Below are positions 19,382-28,168 of a stretch of DNA of 64,000 nt, one piece after another. Under the pieces are notes generated by a model that saw only the letters and a program-made list of their open reading frames with translations, made no database searches and was not told where the DNA came from. This DNA is from Chitinophaga sp. H8 (GTDB lineage Bacteria > Bacteroidota > Bacteroidia > Chitinophagales > Chitinophagaceae), in contig NZ_JBEXAC010000001.1 in the NCBI RefSeq assembly GCF_040567655.1, positions 1,984,001-2,048,000 on the forward strand, in the 5' to 3' direction. Within the stretch, counting starts at the first letter, position 1; each line of letters starts with the position of its first letter. The position numbers and the translations under genes are program-made.

Positions 19382-20203
19382 TCAGAGGAAAAGGTCTTTC
19401 TGTAAGGAAGCACCAGGTTGCATGGCATAGTCGTCAAAATTAGTGATTCCGGCAAATTGCTTCAATACTTCCTCATCGAGAAACAGGTGCCCTGTGCATT
19501 CAACAGAGGGCTGTTGAAGTAGATAATATGCGGCATCCGCAAGTATGGCGGGCTTACGGCTCTTTTCAACAATTTTATCGCCTCCCAGCAGATTCTGTAT
19601 TGCAGCAGTACCAATAGTTGTTACCGGCCATAGTGCATTTGCAGCAATGTGGTTGCTTTTGAATTCGGCTGCCCAGGCCATAGTCATCATACTCATATTG
19701 TATTTGCTTAGGGTATATGCAATATGGGGAGCAAGCCATTTAATATCCAGGTTAACCGGCGGAGATAATGTGAGGATATGCGGATTGACGGCCTTTTTTA
19801 AAGACGGAATACAATGCTGTGTCATAAGAAAAGTACCCCTGACATTGATGGTGTGCATCAGGTCAAACTTCTTACTTGGGCATGCTTCAGTACCGCCGAG
19901 GAAAATGGCGGACGCATTATTAATAAGGATATCAATATCTCCGAAATGTTCATTTGCCTGCTGTACCACATTTTTAATCTGATCTTCATCACGGATATCA
20001 CAGGCCACAGCCAGTGCTTTGCCTCCGGCCTGTTCTATTTCAGCTGCGGCCGAAAAGATAGTCCCACCCAGGCGGGGATCTTCTGTAACAGATTTGGCGG
20101 CGATCACTATATTCGCGCCATCCTGCGCCAACCGTAAGGCTATTGCTTTGCCAATTCCCCTGCTGGCTCCGGTAATCACTATTGTTTTGCCTTTGAATGA
20201 CAT
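19382..20203 (-). CDS. SDR family oxidoreductase, HSDL2-like
   Basis: This 273-residue short-chain dehydrogenase has the cofactor loop TGASRGIG near the N-terminus, NNASA (NNAG-type motif), and the catalytic YTLSK motif with a Ser in ILTLSPP. The overall pattern, including VTEDPRLGGTIFSAAAEIE and NALWPVTTIGTAA, resembles hydroxysteroid dehydrogenase-like protein 2 and its bacterial homologues, which act on unknown lipid-type substrates. I start at 20203 (MSFKGKTIVITGAS) because homology begins there; an in-frame ATG 11 codons upstream adds an unlikely N-terminus. It is cytoplasmic, without an evident partner, although it lies 87 bases downstream of the barrel gene on the same strand. Confidence 0.87.
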   Translation of the reverse strand: MSFKGKTIVITGASRGIGKAIALRLAQDGANIVIAAKSVTEDPRLGGTIFSAAAEIEQAGGKALAVACDIRDEDQIKNVVQQANEHFGDIDILINNASAIFLGGTEACPSKKFDLMHTINVRGTFLMTQHCIPSLKKAVNPHILTLSPPVNLDIKWLAPHIAYTLSKYNMSMMTMAWAAEFKSNHIAANALWPVTTIGTAAIQNLLGGDKIVEKSRKPAILADAAYYLLQQPSVECTGHLFLDEEVLKQFAGITNFDDYAMQPGASLQKDLFL

Positions 20204-20290
20204 AAGAGATGTTTTGATGGAACAGGAAGTTACCAATAATTGTTGAATGAATTAGTGGAGGCAGGGTCTTAATTGGGGGATTACCTGTTT

Positions 20291-20962
20291 TTATAACCTA
20301 TATCCTATTTTAACTCCCATCGGAATATTAGGCATCAATCCATCTTCGTCTAACCTCCAGGGGTTTTTGAATCTGGGGACATAAACATTTTCAGGCATCC
20401 CCTTCTTGTCGGTATGACGGTATTTGAAACCAGCTCCTCCATATAACTCAAATATGATCCGTCTGTTCTTGTCAAAGAAGGTTTGAAAACCTATTTTAAA
20501 TGCCCCTCCACCCATCTTTTTCCGCCTGGAATAGGCTGTCCTCTCATAATAGTTTTCATGATCCAGGGTGACATACTCCTGAAAGTCTACCTGTTTATAA
20601 CTTGCTTCAACTCCAAAGAAGCCCCTGAATGTCTTATGTTTACCTGCAAAGTAATAACGTGCTTCCGGCCTTATCCTATATCCTTTGTTAGAGCCACCGG
20701 CTTCGTTTTCAGTCAGGTCATATAATATAGCCGTGCCTTCTACCAGAATGGACCAATGTAGGTTAAAACGGTATTCCAAAGCAAGAGATGGTCCTCCATC
20801 AGGTTCAGTAAGAGAGAATACATTGGTGCTGATAATAAATGCCGGTTCCATGGGATAAACTCCTTCTATGGGCAGTTTATCTGCTTTGGCTACTCTAAGT
20901 TGGGCATAGGTCCAACTGCTCACTGATAACAATAATATGATGCAGAAATATATAGGTTTCAT
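20291..20962 (-). CDS. DUF3575-like outer-membrane beta-barrel protein
   Basis: This 223-residue protein has a signal peptide (IILLLSVSSWTYA before QLRV) and then alternating hydrophobic/polar strands with frequent aromatic residues (LALEYRFNLHWSILVEGTAI, IRPEARYYFAGKHKTFRGFFG, IIFELYGGAGFKYRH) ending in Leu after an aromatic (MGVKIGYRL), as expected of a small outer-membrane barrel. It lies 2 bases after the stop of the LVIVD lipoprotein gene, which itself overlaps another, so the three form a tight operon. The barrel might anchor or export the lipoproteins; that is inference. Function is unknown. Confidence 0.72.
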   Translation of the reverse strand: MKPIYFCIILLLSVSSWTYAQLRVAKADKLPIEGVYPMEPAFIISTNVFSLTEPDGGPSLALEYRFNLHWSILVEGTAILYDLTENEAGGSNKGYRIRPEARYYFAGKHKTFRGFFGVEASYKQVDFQEYVTLDHENYYERTAYSRRKKMGGGAFKIGFQTFFDKNRRIIFELYGGAGFKYRHTDKKGMPENVYVPRFKNPWRLDEDGLMPNIPMGVKIGYRL

Positions 20963-20964
20963 TA

Positions 20965-21720
20965 TTATTTAATGTTGGATAATAAAACAGGTTTCAATGG
21001 GGTACTGATATCATATAAAGCAATTCCCTTTTCCAGGTAGCAAATAAGTACATCTCCATAAGGAATGACATCATAGAATGTATCATTAATAACAGAGTCT
21101 GCTTTTGGAGTGAGCGGCTCGCTGATGTCCAGGATATGCAGCCCGGCTGAACCATCACATACATATAGGGCATTCTCTTTTATCCCAAGCCCATAAGGAT
21201 GTGCAAAATTGATCCGTTGTTTTTGTACAGGTTGCTGGATGTTGCTAATATCATACACTACCAGTATATTGAGGTTGCCGCCACATGCTGCACCGCTGCG
21301 CAAGGTGACGTAGGCAGTATTGCCTTGCGTTACTACAGGATCACAGCTGCGTAAGTGATTAACCATTCCTATCTGTTCCGGGTTGGCAGGATCAGTGAGA
21401 CTAAATATGTACATCGCATCCCTGGAGCCGATGAATAATTTGTCCTGGTACGGGAAAATAGTTTCAATATCACGCCCTATTTTCTGCTTTGCCTTAAAAA
21501 CAGGCTTCGCAGGATCTTTAAGATCATATACCTGAAGATTGCTGCCTTCTACGATATACAAATGCCCGGCTGTAATAGTAAACATATTCAACGAACCACC
21601 TGCGCCTGTGTTATTTTTAGGGGCAAGGTTATTGTTTTCTTTTGAACAGGAAATGCCACTGAATATAAGCAGGGACAGTATAAGCTGAGGTAGGTATAAG
21701 TAATTGTAAAAATGTTTCAT
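20965..21720 (-). CDS. LVIVD repeat-containing lipoprotein
   Basis: This 251-residue lipoprotein (lipobox Cys near residue 25, SGISCSKEN) is made of repeated beta-propeller-like units of the LVIVD type: LYIVEGSNLQVYDLKDPAKP, LFIGSRDAMYIFSLTDPANP, LNILVVYDISNIQQP, LYVCDGSAGLHILDISEPLTP and LICYLEKGIALYDISTPLKP. Such proteins are usually surface or periplasmic and of unknown function. The first ATG could be three codons earlier; I choose 21720 because it gives a normal signal sequence and the ATGA overlap with the stop of the preceding gene, a sign of translational coupling. Confidence 0.8.
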   Translation of the reverse strand: MKHFYNYLYLPQLILSLLIFSGISCSKENNNLAPKNNTGAGGSLNMFTITAGHLYIVEGSNLQVYDLKDPAKPVFKAKQKIGRDIETIFPYQDKLFIGSRDAMYIFSLTDPANPEQIGMVNHLRSCDPVVTQGNTAYVTLRSGAACGGNLNILVVYDISNIQQPVQKQRINFAHPYGLGIKENALYVCDGSAGLHILDISEPLTPKADSVINDTFYDVIPYGDVLICYLEKGIALYDISTPLKPVLLSNIK

Positions 21721-22241
21721 CGTTGACATTTAGGATTTACTAGTTGTTGACGTTTCCAGCCGGTGACCCTGCCTTTAGAAGGATCCACGCATTCAAAGTA
21801 TCCATTTTCAGGTGGATACATCTGATTTACTGCCGGGAAGGCATTGGGAACACGGTTGGTCACTTTAACTGCCGGCAATAAGGAAATATCAATTACCACC
21901 AGATCATTGTAGTTGTTGGCATATATGAAGTGATCTTCCACAGCTACTTCTGTACAACCAGGAATACTGATAAACGCCGTTTTCTGGGGATGTAGTTTAT
22001 CCGCATAATTAATAATATGGATACCGGAATCAACTTCATTCTGAAAGAGGTAATTATTATAAGTATATATTTTTCCTGCTTTGGTTGTATTTCGTACTGG
22101 CTTAACGGTAATCTCCCTGGACATGGTATCTTTTGAGTAAACAGGTACAAAACCATTTACTGATCCATTGATCCATCTAACGTCATCCCTACAGGAAAAT
22201 AAACTAAGGCATAAGCAGCATAGAAGGTAAAGGCGTAGCAT
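21717..22241 (-). CDS. LVIVD-like lipoprotein, first gene of the operon
   Basis: This 174-residue lipoprotein has a short signal and lipobox Cys near residue 17 followed by RDD; acidic residues directly after the Cys resemble the lipoprotein export signal that sends Bacteroidota lipoproteins to the cell surface. It contains LVIVD-like units (VDSGIHIINYADKLHPQ, FIYANNYNDLVVIDISLLP), fewer than its neighbour. The C-terminus is basic and ends with Cys-Gln-Arg. I start at 22241 (MLRLYLLCC); upstream in-frame codons have no lipoprotein features. Its stop overlaps the next start by 4 bases. It is the first gene of the operon, downstream of the terminator at 22342-22381. Confidence 0.72.
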   Translation of the reverse strand: MLRLYLLCCLCLSLFSCRDDVRWINGSVNGFVPVYSKDTMSREITVKPVRNTTKAGKIYTYNNYLFQNEVDSGIHIINYADKLHPQKTAFISIPGCTEVAVEDHFIYANNYNDLVVIDISLLPAVKVTNRVPNAFPAVNQMYPPENGYFECVDPSKGRVTGWKRQQLVNPKCQR

Positions 22242-22341
22242 GTTGGTTGTTTTATCTATATGGAACGGCAAAATATTGCAAAAGTTACAATTGTAAGGTA
22301 AATAAATGGTTATGAGATGAGAAGGCAGCAATATGCAGCAT

Positions 22342-22381
22342 AAAAGATATCCCGGCTGCCCTGCTAGCCGGGATATCTTTT
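22342..22381 (-). terminator. Rho-independent terminator of the PUL transcript
   Basis: A 16-bp perfect stem (22342-22357 with 22366-22381; 8-nt loop) containing CCCGGC, with terminal A/T pairs providing the T-tract on the minus strand. It lies just after the last PUL gene (stop at 22404) and before the LVIVD operon. Confidence 0.87.
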
Positions 22382-22403
22382 AATGAGGATGAGTATTATA
22401 GTA

Positions 22404-24125
22404 CTATCTATTGGAATGATAGTTCACGATTACATTATTAATGAACACTTTATTTTCTTTATGCATTACTGTTCCTCCGGCAGGTGAAAACACCAGGACT
22501 ACAGCGCTGGTGGCCGGGATTTGAATAGTGGATGCGTTATTGGCCTTGCGTACCAGGAACGCGTTTGTTGTAACTTCATATACATCTGTTGCCTCTTCTG
22601 GCAAACCCGATAACGTAACCGTTTTGGACTCAGGGTAAGGATTATAATATAGGAAAGAAGGATAAGCTTCCTTCCGGAAGAAGTCGGTGGACAATAGATT
22701 CAGTTGAAGTATACCTGGTACATCTGTAGAGCGGATGATGCTGCCAAAGATACCCACGTGAGCACTACCGTACACGCTAAATTGTGATACATCCGGATTT
22801 TTACCTGGTACCCAGTTAGGGCCATCACCTTGTGCTACGGGCGCTTTAATATGCACATATTTATCAAAAGTGGACTGTTTTACAATGCCTTCGTATCCAA
22901 TAACTCCCTTTGTAACTTCTGCCTGTTGTGGAATGGTCTGATGATCTCTTGGCATATATTGCGGGTAAAACAGGCGTGCCGCATTGGCTGCATTTAGCAT
23001 CCATTTGCCGATAGCGTTGGCATAGGAAGGATCATATCTTACCATGGCAACCAACGGCCAGGCAGCATCAAAGGTATTCATCAGGAAGCCGTATCCGCCA
23101 TGATCCTGTGTACTACCGACAATGCCTGAAATATCAATGCCGTTCCATCGACCCTGTAATACGCCCCATCCTGCCCGGCATCCCGCCGATCCAAATGTCC
23201 ATTCAAGGAACTGATGTGTATTAAATTGGGTACCTTGCTCTGCATTCAAACGGGCAGCCATGTATGCTGCAAATGGCATGAATATTTCGTAAAAGGTGTT
23301 GCCTGGTTGTTGTTCCAATGCTTTCAATGCGCTTTTGGCTCCAGCCAGATACCTGGGGTCACCAAACTTATTATAAGCAGCATATAATACGTAAGCATGT
23401 CCGGCAGCTGCATCCTGTTGCTCACAGATCCAGTTCTTTTTAGGGAGAAGACTGTCGTAGTTAAAATACGAGTAGTTGTAATTACCATTCAATACAGAAT
23501 CAGCCTGACAGAATTTTTCTGCGATGTTGCGCGCAAGCGTGTCAAAACCAGATTGGGAAGGATATTTGTCATAAATGCTATAGAACAACATATTAGGATA
23601 TACATCATACCACCAGTCACGCCCATATCCGCCACCTTGCAAGGCTACCTCGGGGCAGGTATTGTTCATCATAATATTCCAGCCATTATCCTTATTGTAG
23701 TAGTTTTTTAGCATTGCTACATAATCCAACCCTTTTTGGTGGCTTTTGTCAACTCCCACCAGGGTAGCCCCCAATACTGCTCCCATGCTGCCGAGCGCTT
23801 CATGAAACATACCCTTGTTATGCTGGGTGCCCTGACGCGCATCACCAATGGCTGTGTATAGCGCTACAACAGGTTGTGGAAAATTTTTGCCACTGCTATC
23901 CCACCATATCAGGGGCCAATAGGCTCCCTGTGCGTTAAAATCATATACAGTGCTATCAAATCGTAATGCCATCTTTTGCCAGTCGATGATCTCCAATGGT
24001 TGGGGAATAGCTGCCATTGAATCTATGCGGGCTACTTTTATCTGTGTGTATACTGTGCTGCTTTTTTGTTTGCAGCTTAGTGCCAGTATGATTAAAATAA
24101 AGCCTAAACGGATATACTGTTTCAT
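22404..24125 (-). CDS. Lipoprotein of unknown family, possible glycoside hydrolase
   Basis: This 573-residue lipoprotein (lipobox ILALSC, Cys near residue 18) is the last gene of the PUL. I do not recognise its family with certainty. It is rich in Trp/Tyr and has the look of an alpha/alpha-barrel carbohydrate-active enzyme: QGAYWPLIWWDSSGKNFPQP near residues 66-85, then GYGRDWWYDVYPNMLFYSIYD, DAAAGHAYVLYAAYNKFG and GWGVLQGRWNGIDISGIVGS, followed by a C-terminal beta-sandwich-like tail (KTVTLSGLPEEATDVYEVT). Acidic residues next to aromatic clusters could be catalytic. It follows the MFS gene by 49 bases and ends at the terminator at 22342, so it belongs to the locus. Its specificity is unknown; a role on the same (possibly mannoside) glycan is inferred. 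Confidence 0.7.
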   Translation of the reverse strand: MKQYIRLGFILIILALSCKQKSSTVYTQIKVARIDSMAAIPQPLEIIDWQKMALRFDSTVYDFNAQGAYWPLIWWDSSGKNFPQPVVALYTAIGDARQGTQHNKGMFHEALGSMGAVLGATLVGVDKSHQKGLDYVAMLKNYYNKDNGWNIMMNNTCPEVALQGGGYGRDWWYDVYPNMLFYSIYDKYPSQSGFDTLARNIAEKFCQADSVLNGNYNYSYFNYDSLLPKKNWICEQQDAAAGHAYVLYAAYNKFGDPRYLAGAKSALKALEQQPGNTFYEIFMPFAAYMAARLNAEQGTQFNTHQFLEWTFGSAGCRAGWGVLQGRWNGIDISGIVGSTQDHGGYGFLMNTFDAAWPLVAMVRYDPSYANAIGKWMLNAANAARLFYPQYMPRDHQTIPQQAEVTKGVIGYEGIVKQSTFDKYVHIKAPVAQGDGPNWVPGKNPDVSQFSVYGSAHVGIFGSIIRSTDVPGILQLNLLSTDFFRKEAYPSFLYYNPYPESKTVTLSGLPEEATDVYEVTTNAFLVRKANNASTIQIPATSAVVLVFSPAGGTVMHKENKVFINNVIVNYHSNR

Positions 24126-24174
24126 TGATTTAATTTATTAAACCGAGATTAAATTACAAATTGCAACCAATGCT

Positions 24175-25479
24175 TTAAGGATGAATATTTGTTTTCCCCT
24201 GTGGCTGGTATTCATCTGGTATTTCATTGCCTGGAGCCAATTCTTCTGCTATTAATGACTTTCCCTGCTGAATAATAATCCTGGCAACAAAAATGGACAT
24301 CAATTGCATGAAAGCAATGATGATGATAGCATAGCGTAAGGCTATTTCATTGGAGTAATAATATGCCAGGAAAATAAATGTGCCGGCACCTATAAATCTG
24401 CCTATGTATAGACCCATTTCATGATTGAGAATATAAGCAAACTCACTTCGTTGCTCTTTTTTAGAAAGAATATCAATGACGCTGAATTGAATGGGGAAAT
24501 AAGCCATGTCCAGCATAGGCTTTGCTACCAGTAAAAAAAGCATAAAGAAAATAACCCCGGTAGCATTGTAGAGTGCTCCATTAAATAAGGCAGCTAATGC
24601 AAAACATATAAGCCCTGCGGCGAATATCAGGAGCCGGTGTTCTGGTTTGGCGTTACGGCCAATAATATACATGATAAAAGCGGCAATGATGGCTCCAAGA
24701 GATTGCGCAGTGCCAAGTGCTCCCTCCTTCCCTAGCAACAACATTATCAGCATGGCTGGCGCGGTTACTAGGTAGCCTTGCGCCAACCCTTTTAAAGAGG
24801 CCAGTGTCAGTAGTTTTCGCCAATAAGGATGAAAGCTGAAGTAAATGAATTTTTTGTCGCTAGGATTCCGGAAGTGTCCTTTAAAACAGACAATGGATGC
24901 TGCTATGGTAATCAGGAATACCATTCCTGTTACAATAATATAGGCGCTTTTTACATCCTGCCCGCTTCCGGCTGTTTGAATAAACCAGCCCACAACGAGT
25001 GGTACTACCACTGCAATAATAGTATAGAAGAAGGTTTCAAGACCATAATAATAATTACGGTTTTTATCATTGGTAATAGCCAGTGCCAGATAATCCCGAT
25101 TGGCCCAATAGAAACCAAAGGACATACCCATAATAATGCCTGCAATGCCTACTCCCACCAGGTCCAGTGTTTTAAGCGACATCATAATCATCATAGACAC
25201 ACCGCTTAATAACATACCAGCCGCATAAAGTTTTTTTATATTGAAGCGGTTAAGGAGAAAACCATTCAGTAAAAAGGTGAGCGGAATACCAGTATAAATA
25301 GTGAGCTGGTAGATCACTACTTTTGTGGGGTCGTTTGAGTTACGCATTACATATGCCGCCACAAAGATGTCTATCACTGGTAATACCAGGGCGTAGATCA
25401 TATTGGTGAGCACCAGTATTCTGAAATCATGGGGTTGCTCCCGGAAGAATTGCAGTTCTGTTTTTAGTTTATTGAACAT
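24175..25479 (-). CDS. MFS transporter
   Basis: This 434-residue inner-membrane protein has about twelve hydrophobic segments (for example ILVLTNMIYALVLPVIDIFVAAYVM, TIYTGIPLTFLLNGFLL, IAGIIMGMSFGFYW, FFYTIIAVVVPLVVGWFI) with the gap in the middle typical of major facilitator proteins. It lies between GH130 and the unknown lipoprotein inside the PUL, so it probably carries the released disaccharide or monosaccharide from periplasm to cytoplasm, where GH130 (no signal peptide) acts. I start at 25479 (MFNKLK), 7 bases after the GH130 stop; an ATG at 25494 would overlap that stop and gives a less typical N-terminus. Confidence 0.88.
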   Translation of the reverse strand: MFNKLKTELQFFREQPHDFRILVLTNMIYALVLPVIDIFVAAYVMRNSNDPTKVVIYQLTIYTGIPLTFLLNGFLLNRFNIKKLYAAGMLLSGVSMMIMMSLKTLDLVGVGIAGIIMGMSFGFYWANRDYLALAITNDKNRNYYYGLETFFYTIIAVVVPLVVGWFIQTAGSGQDVKSAYIIVTGMVFLITIAASIVCFKGHFRNPSDKKFIYFSFHPYWRKLLTLASLKGLAQGYLVTAPAMLIMLLLGKEGALGTAQSLGAIIAAFIMYIIGRNAKPEHRLLIFAAGLICFALAALFNGALYNATGVIFFMLFLLVAKPMLDMAYFPIQFSVIDILSKKEQRSEFAYILNHEMGLYIGRFIGAGTFIFLAYYYSNEIALRYAIIIIAFMQLMSIFVARIIIQQGKSLIAEELAPGNEIPDEYQPQGKTNIHP

Positions 25480-25486
25480 GGTTGGG

Positions 25487-26524
25487 TTACACATTTAATG
25501 ATGATAGAATTTCTTTGACAGACAGTTTTGCTGCACACACCACTTCATCAGCAGCACCGTAATAAAGGATAACTTCATCGCCCTTTACGATATGCCCATT
25601 TGTAAAGATGACATGCCCGAAAAAGCCAGTGAGTTCATAATCCATTTGTGGATACATGATAGGCTGTTCACTACGTGCAATTACTTTGACAGGATGCTCC
25701 AGATCAAGTAGCAATGCTCCGAGGCAGTACTCATGCTGTTCATTGGCACCATGATAAATTTCCAGCCAGCCCACATCTGTTTTGATCGGCGCTGCACCGG
25801 CACCTATACGGATGCTGTCCCATTGCCCGGGCCTGGTTTTAGCCAGACACTGATGATCTCCCCAATGGATACCATCCGGCGAAGAGGCCAGCCAGATATA
25901 ATTGCCGCCAATATCCACACTGCTGGGACGATGCAAAGCGTAGTACTTGCCTCCAATGGTTTCTTCAAAAATGGCGCAATCTTTATTGTGTGGCGGCAGT
26001 ATCATGCCATGTGATGTAAAGGTCTTCCAGTCTTTGGTAGTCCGTAATGCTACTCCCACACCTTTGTCGGATACCGCAGTAAAAGTGAGATAATAGGTAT
26101 CTCCTATCCTGCTCACCCTGCAGTCTTCAATACCAAACGTTTGCAATGGCCCACGCCCATACAGAGCGGGATAGCCTGCTGCTTCCCTGAAATGAATACC
26201 ATCTTCACTACACATCAGCCGCAGGTGAGATAAAGTAGTCAGGTAATCTGCTCCCTTATATTGAATCACCCTGGGGTCTGTAGCAATCAGTTGCGGATCA
26301 TCCATGAGGATTTCTATAATCTCTATCCCTTCGCCATTCAGTACTGGAAAGGAAATGGTGGTGGCCTGCTGTAACGGTCGTTCTGCCACACGGATAATCA
26401 ACCATATCTTACCATCAAATTCAAATGCCCCGGGATTCAATAAACAGGCAATTTGTAAGTTTTCCCTGCTAGGTGCAATACTTGCAGGAGTCAGAATCGG
26501 ATTTTCGTTAAAGCGGTGGACCAT
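25487..26524 (-). CDS. Glycoside hydrolase family 130 protein (beta-mannoside phosphorylase or mannosidase)
   Basis: This 345-residue, probably cytoplasmic enzyme (no signal peptide) is a five-bladed propeller of GH130. Visible features are the start NPILTPASIAPSRENLQIACLLNPGAF, TDPRVI, the catalytic-region GIEDCRV, KDCAIF, YALHRPSSVD and the C-terminal LYYGAADEVVCAA. GH130 members are mostly phosphorylases that cleave beta-mannosides with phosphate; some are hydrolases that lack the phosphate-binding basic residues. Lys in KDCAIF and His-Arg in ALHRP are retained here, which, from what I recall of the family, favours a phosphorylase. It sits in a PUL behind susCD with an MFS transporter 7 bases downstream. 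A run of 7-bp repeats lies just upstream. Confidence 0.92.
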   Translation of the reverse strand: MVHRFNENPILTPASIAPSRENLQIACLLNPGAFEFDGKIWLIIRVAERPLQQATTISFPVLNGEGIEIIEILMDDPQLIATDPRVIQYKGADYLTTLSHLRLMCSEDGIHFREAAGYPALYGRGPLQTFGIEDCRVSRIGDTYYLTFTAVSDKGVGVALRTTKDWKTFTSHGMILPPHNKDCAIFEETIGGKYYALHRPSSVDIGGNYIWLASSPDGIHWGDHQCLAKTRPGQWDSIRIGAGAAPIKTDVGWLEIYHGANEQHEYCLGALLLDLEHPVKVIARSEQPIMYPQMDYELTGFFGHVIFTNGHIVKGDEVILYYGAADEVVCAAKLSVKEILSSLNV

Positions 26525-26528
26525 AATT

Positions 26529-26648
26529 TTTAGCTTTTAGCTATTGGCTATTAGCCTTTAGCTATTATGTTATGTTTAGAGAACCATTAGCCATTAGCTA
26601 ATACCTCTTTTCAATCGCTGTATTAAGCCAAAAGCTAACAGCTCTTTA
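26529..26648. repeat. Heptamer-period intergenic repeats (AGCTATT type)
   Basis: Three blocks follow a 7-base period: about 26529-26567 (units such as TTAGCTT, TTAGCTA, TTGGCTA, TTAGCCT, TTAGCTA), 26584-26601 (CATTAGC, CATTAGC) and 26623-26648 (AAAGCTA, ACAGCTC), with non-repeat DNA between. They fill the susD/GH130 gap and the last reaches the susD stop codon. Related units occur at 40200-40214 and 55962-56050. Confidence 0.75.
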
Positions 26649-28148
26649 ATATCCCGTATTCTGATCCAGTCCTAACAGATCGGTTTCCCGTTGAGGAATG
26701 GGGAGTAATACATTGCGGGATTGCCAGCCATCGCCGTAATCGTGGTATCCTTTCTGCGGATCGGCGTCTGCTGCTTTGGCCAGTACGGTAGCTGCCAGTC
26801 CCCATCTTACCAGGTCATAATACCGGTGCCCTTCAAAGGCGAGTTCTACTCTTCTTTCATGATGGATGGCTGTAAGCAAAGCTGCTTTATCGTCTGTAGT
26901 GACGGGAGGCAATGCTGTAGCTGGGTTGGCTGCATTTGTACGTGCACGGCCCCTTACCCTTTCCAGTGGCTTTTTGGCTTCCAGGGGTTGTCCAAGTTCT
27001 GCATAACATTCTGCTTTCCATAAGAGCACATCTGCAAACCGGATGTAGATATAGTCCACGTCACCATCATCCAGAGGGTTCACATTGCTTTCAAATTTGC
27101 GCAGGTTGTATCCTGTTAATGGAGACCAGGCAGGATCATAGTTGGAACCATCTACCCACTTGTCACCTGCACGGAAGATAGTTGCATGCAAACGGGGGTC
27201 ACCTGCTTCAAAGCTGTTTACCAAATCCTGTGTAGGAATATTAAAGCCCCATCCTTTGGATTGTGGTGCAAACACGGCATTGAGAATGGATCCCTGTGAC
27301 GGCACTTGCCCTGCGTCATGACGGGCAGCAAAGATGACTTCTTTTCCCCGCTCTCCTATACCATTAAAATTATCTTCAAATTTATCCAACAAGGTGTATC
27401 CGCCTTTTTCTACTGCTGCAATTTCATTGAGACAATTCTGCCAGCTCTTGCGGTACAGGTATGTTTTAGCGAGCAAAGCATGTGCGGCGCCACTGGTGGC
27501 TCGCTGATATTCGGCAGGATCATACGAAGGAGGCAGTAATCCGGCAGCTGTTTTAAGGTCTTCTTCTATTTGCTGATACACTTCTTCTACAGTGGCACGT
27601 TTAGTGTTGTCGTCCAGTTTTTTTTCAGGAATCAGCAGTGGCACTTTACCAAAATTGATGACCAACCTGAAGTAATAGAAGGCGCGCAGGAAATAAGCTT
27701 CTCCTTTGATGCGGCTAAGCAGCTCCGTACTTAATCCCGGTATTTTACTGCCATCCTGGAGGAGGATGGTATTGGCGGCAGTGATTCCTTTATAATTATA
27801 GCGCCAGATGCCCAACACGTTATTGTTCTCTGGAAATATGCTGAAGGTTTGCATACGACGCATGTCTTCCTGATCACCCAGGCCACCGCCACCTTTTACC
27901 GCATCATCGCTCATGAGATCACCTACCACCCACTCACGGGGTATGGAGGCACCATTATCCCATTCCCAATTACCCCGGAACCGGTTGGTGAGCGGTAAAT
28001 AAGTGGCGTCAATAGCAAGTATGAAATCGTTAGCTTCTGTAAAAACGTTGTTTTCAGTGAGTTTGCCTTGTGGAAACTTCTCCAGTTCTTTTTTACATCC
28101 GGTACTGATCAGAACCAGTAGTAAATAAATATATAGCAACTTTTGCAT
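26646..28148 (-). CDS. RagB/SusD family nutrient uptake outer membrane lipoprotein
   Basis: This 500-residue surface lipoprotein captures glycan and forms the lid of the SusC channel. Visible features: lipobox Cys at residue 18 (ISTGCKKELEKFP), the early segment NNVFTEANDFILAIDATYLPL, TPR-like helices (GEAYFLRAFYYFRLVINFGKVPLL, where the FLRAFYYF stretch is a SusD hallmark) and the C-terminal IHHERRVELAFEGHRYYDLVRWG typical of RagB/SusD. The susC stop lies 20 bases upstream, the usual susCD arrangement. The protein ends two codons after DQNTGY. Glycan specificity cannot be read directly; the GH130 partner points to a beta-mannoside. Confidence 0.95.
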   Translation of the reverse strand: MQKLLYIYLLLVLISTGCKKELEKFPQGKLTENNVFTEANDFILAIDATYLPLTNRFRGNWEWDNGASIPREWVVGDLMSDDAVKGGGGLGDQEDMRRMQTFSIFPENNNVLGIWRYNYKGITAANTILLQDGSKIPGLSTELLSRIKGEAYFLRAFYYFRLVINFGKVPLLIPEKKLDDNTKRATVEEVYQQIEEDLKTAAGLLPPSYDPAEYQRATSGAAHALLAKTYLYRKSWQNCLNEIAAVEKGGYTLLDKFEDNFNGIGERGKEVIFAARHDAGQVPSQGSILNAVFAPQSKGWGFNIPTQDLVNSFEAGDPRLHATIFRAGDKWVDGSNYDPAWSPLTGYNLRKFESNVNPLDDGDVDYIYIRFADVLLWKAECYAELGQPLEAKKPLERVRGRARTNAANPATALPPVTTDDKAALLTAIHHERRVELAFEGHRYYDLVRWGLAATVLAKAADADPQKGYHDYGDGWQSRNVLLPIPQRETDLLGLDQNTGY

Positions 28149-28168
28149 AACACTAATTTTTGCGATGG

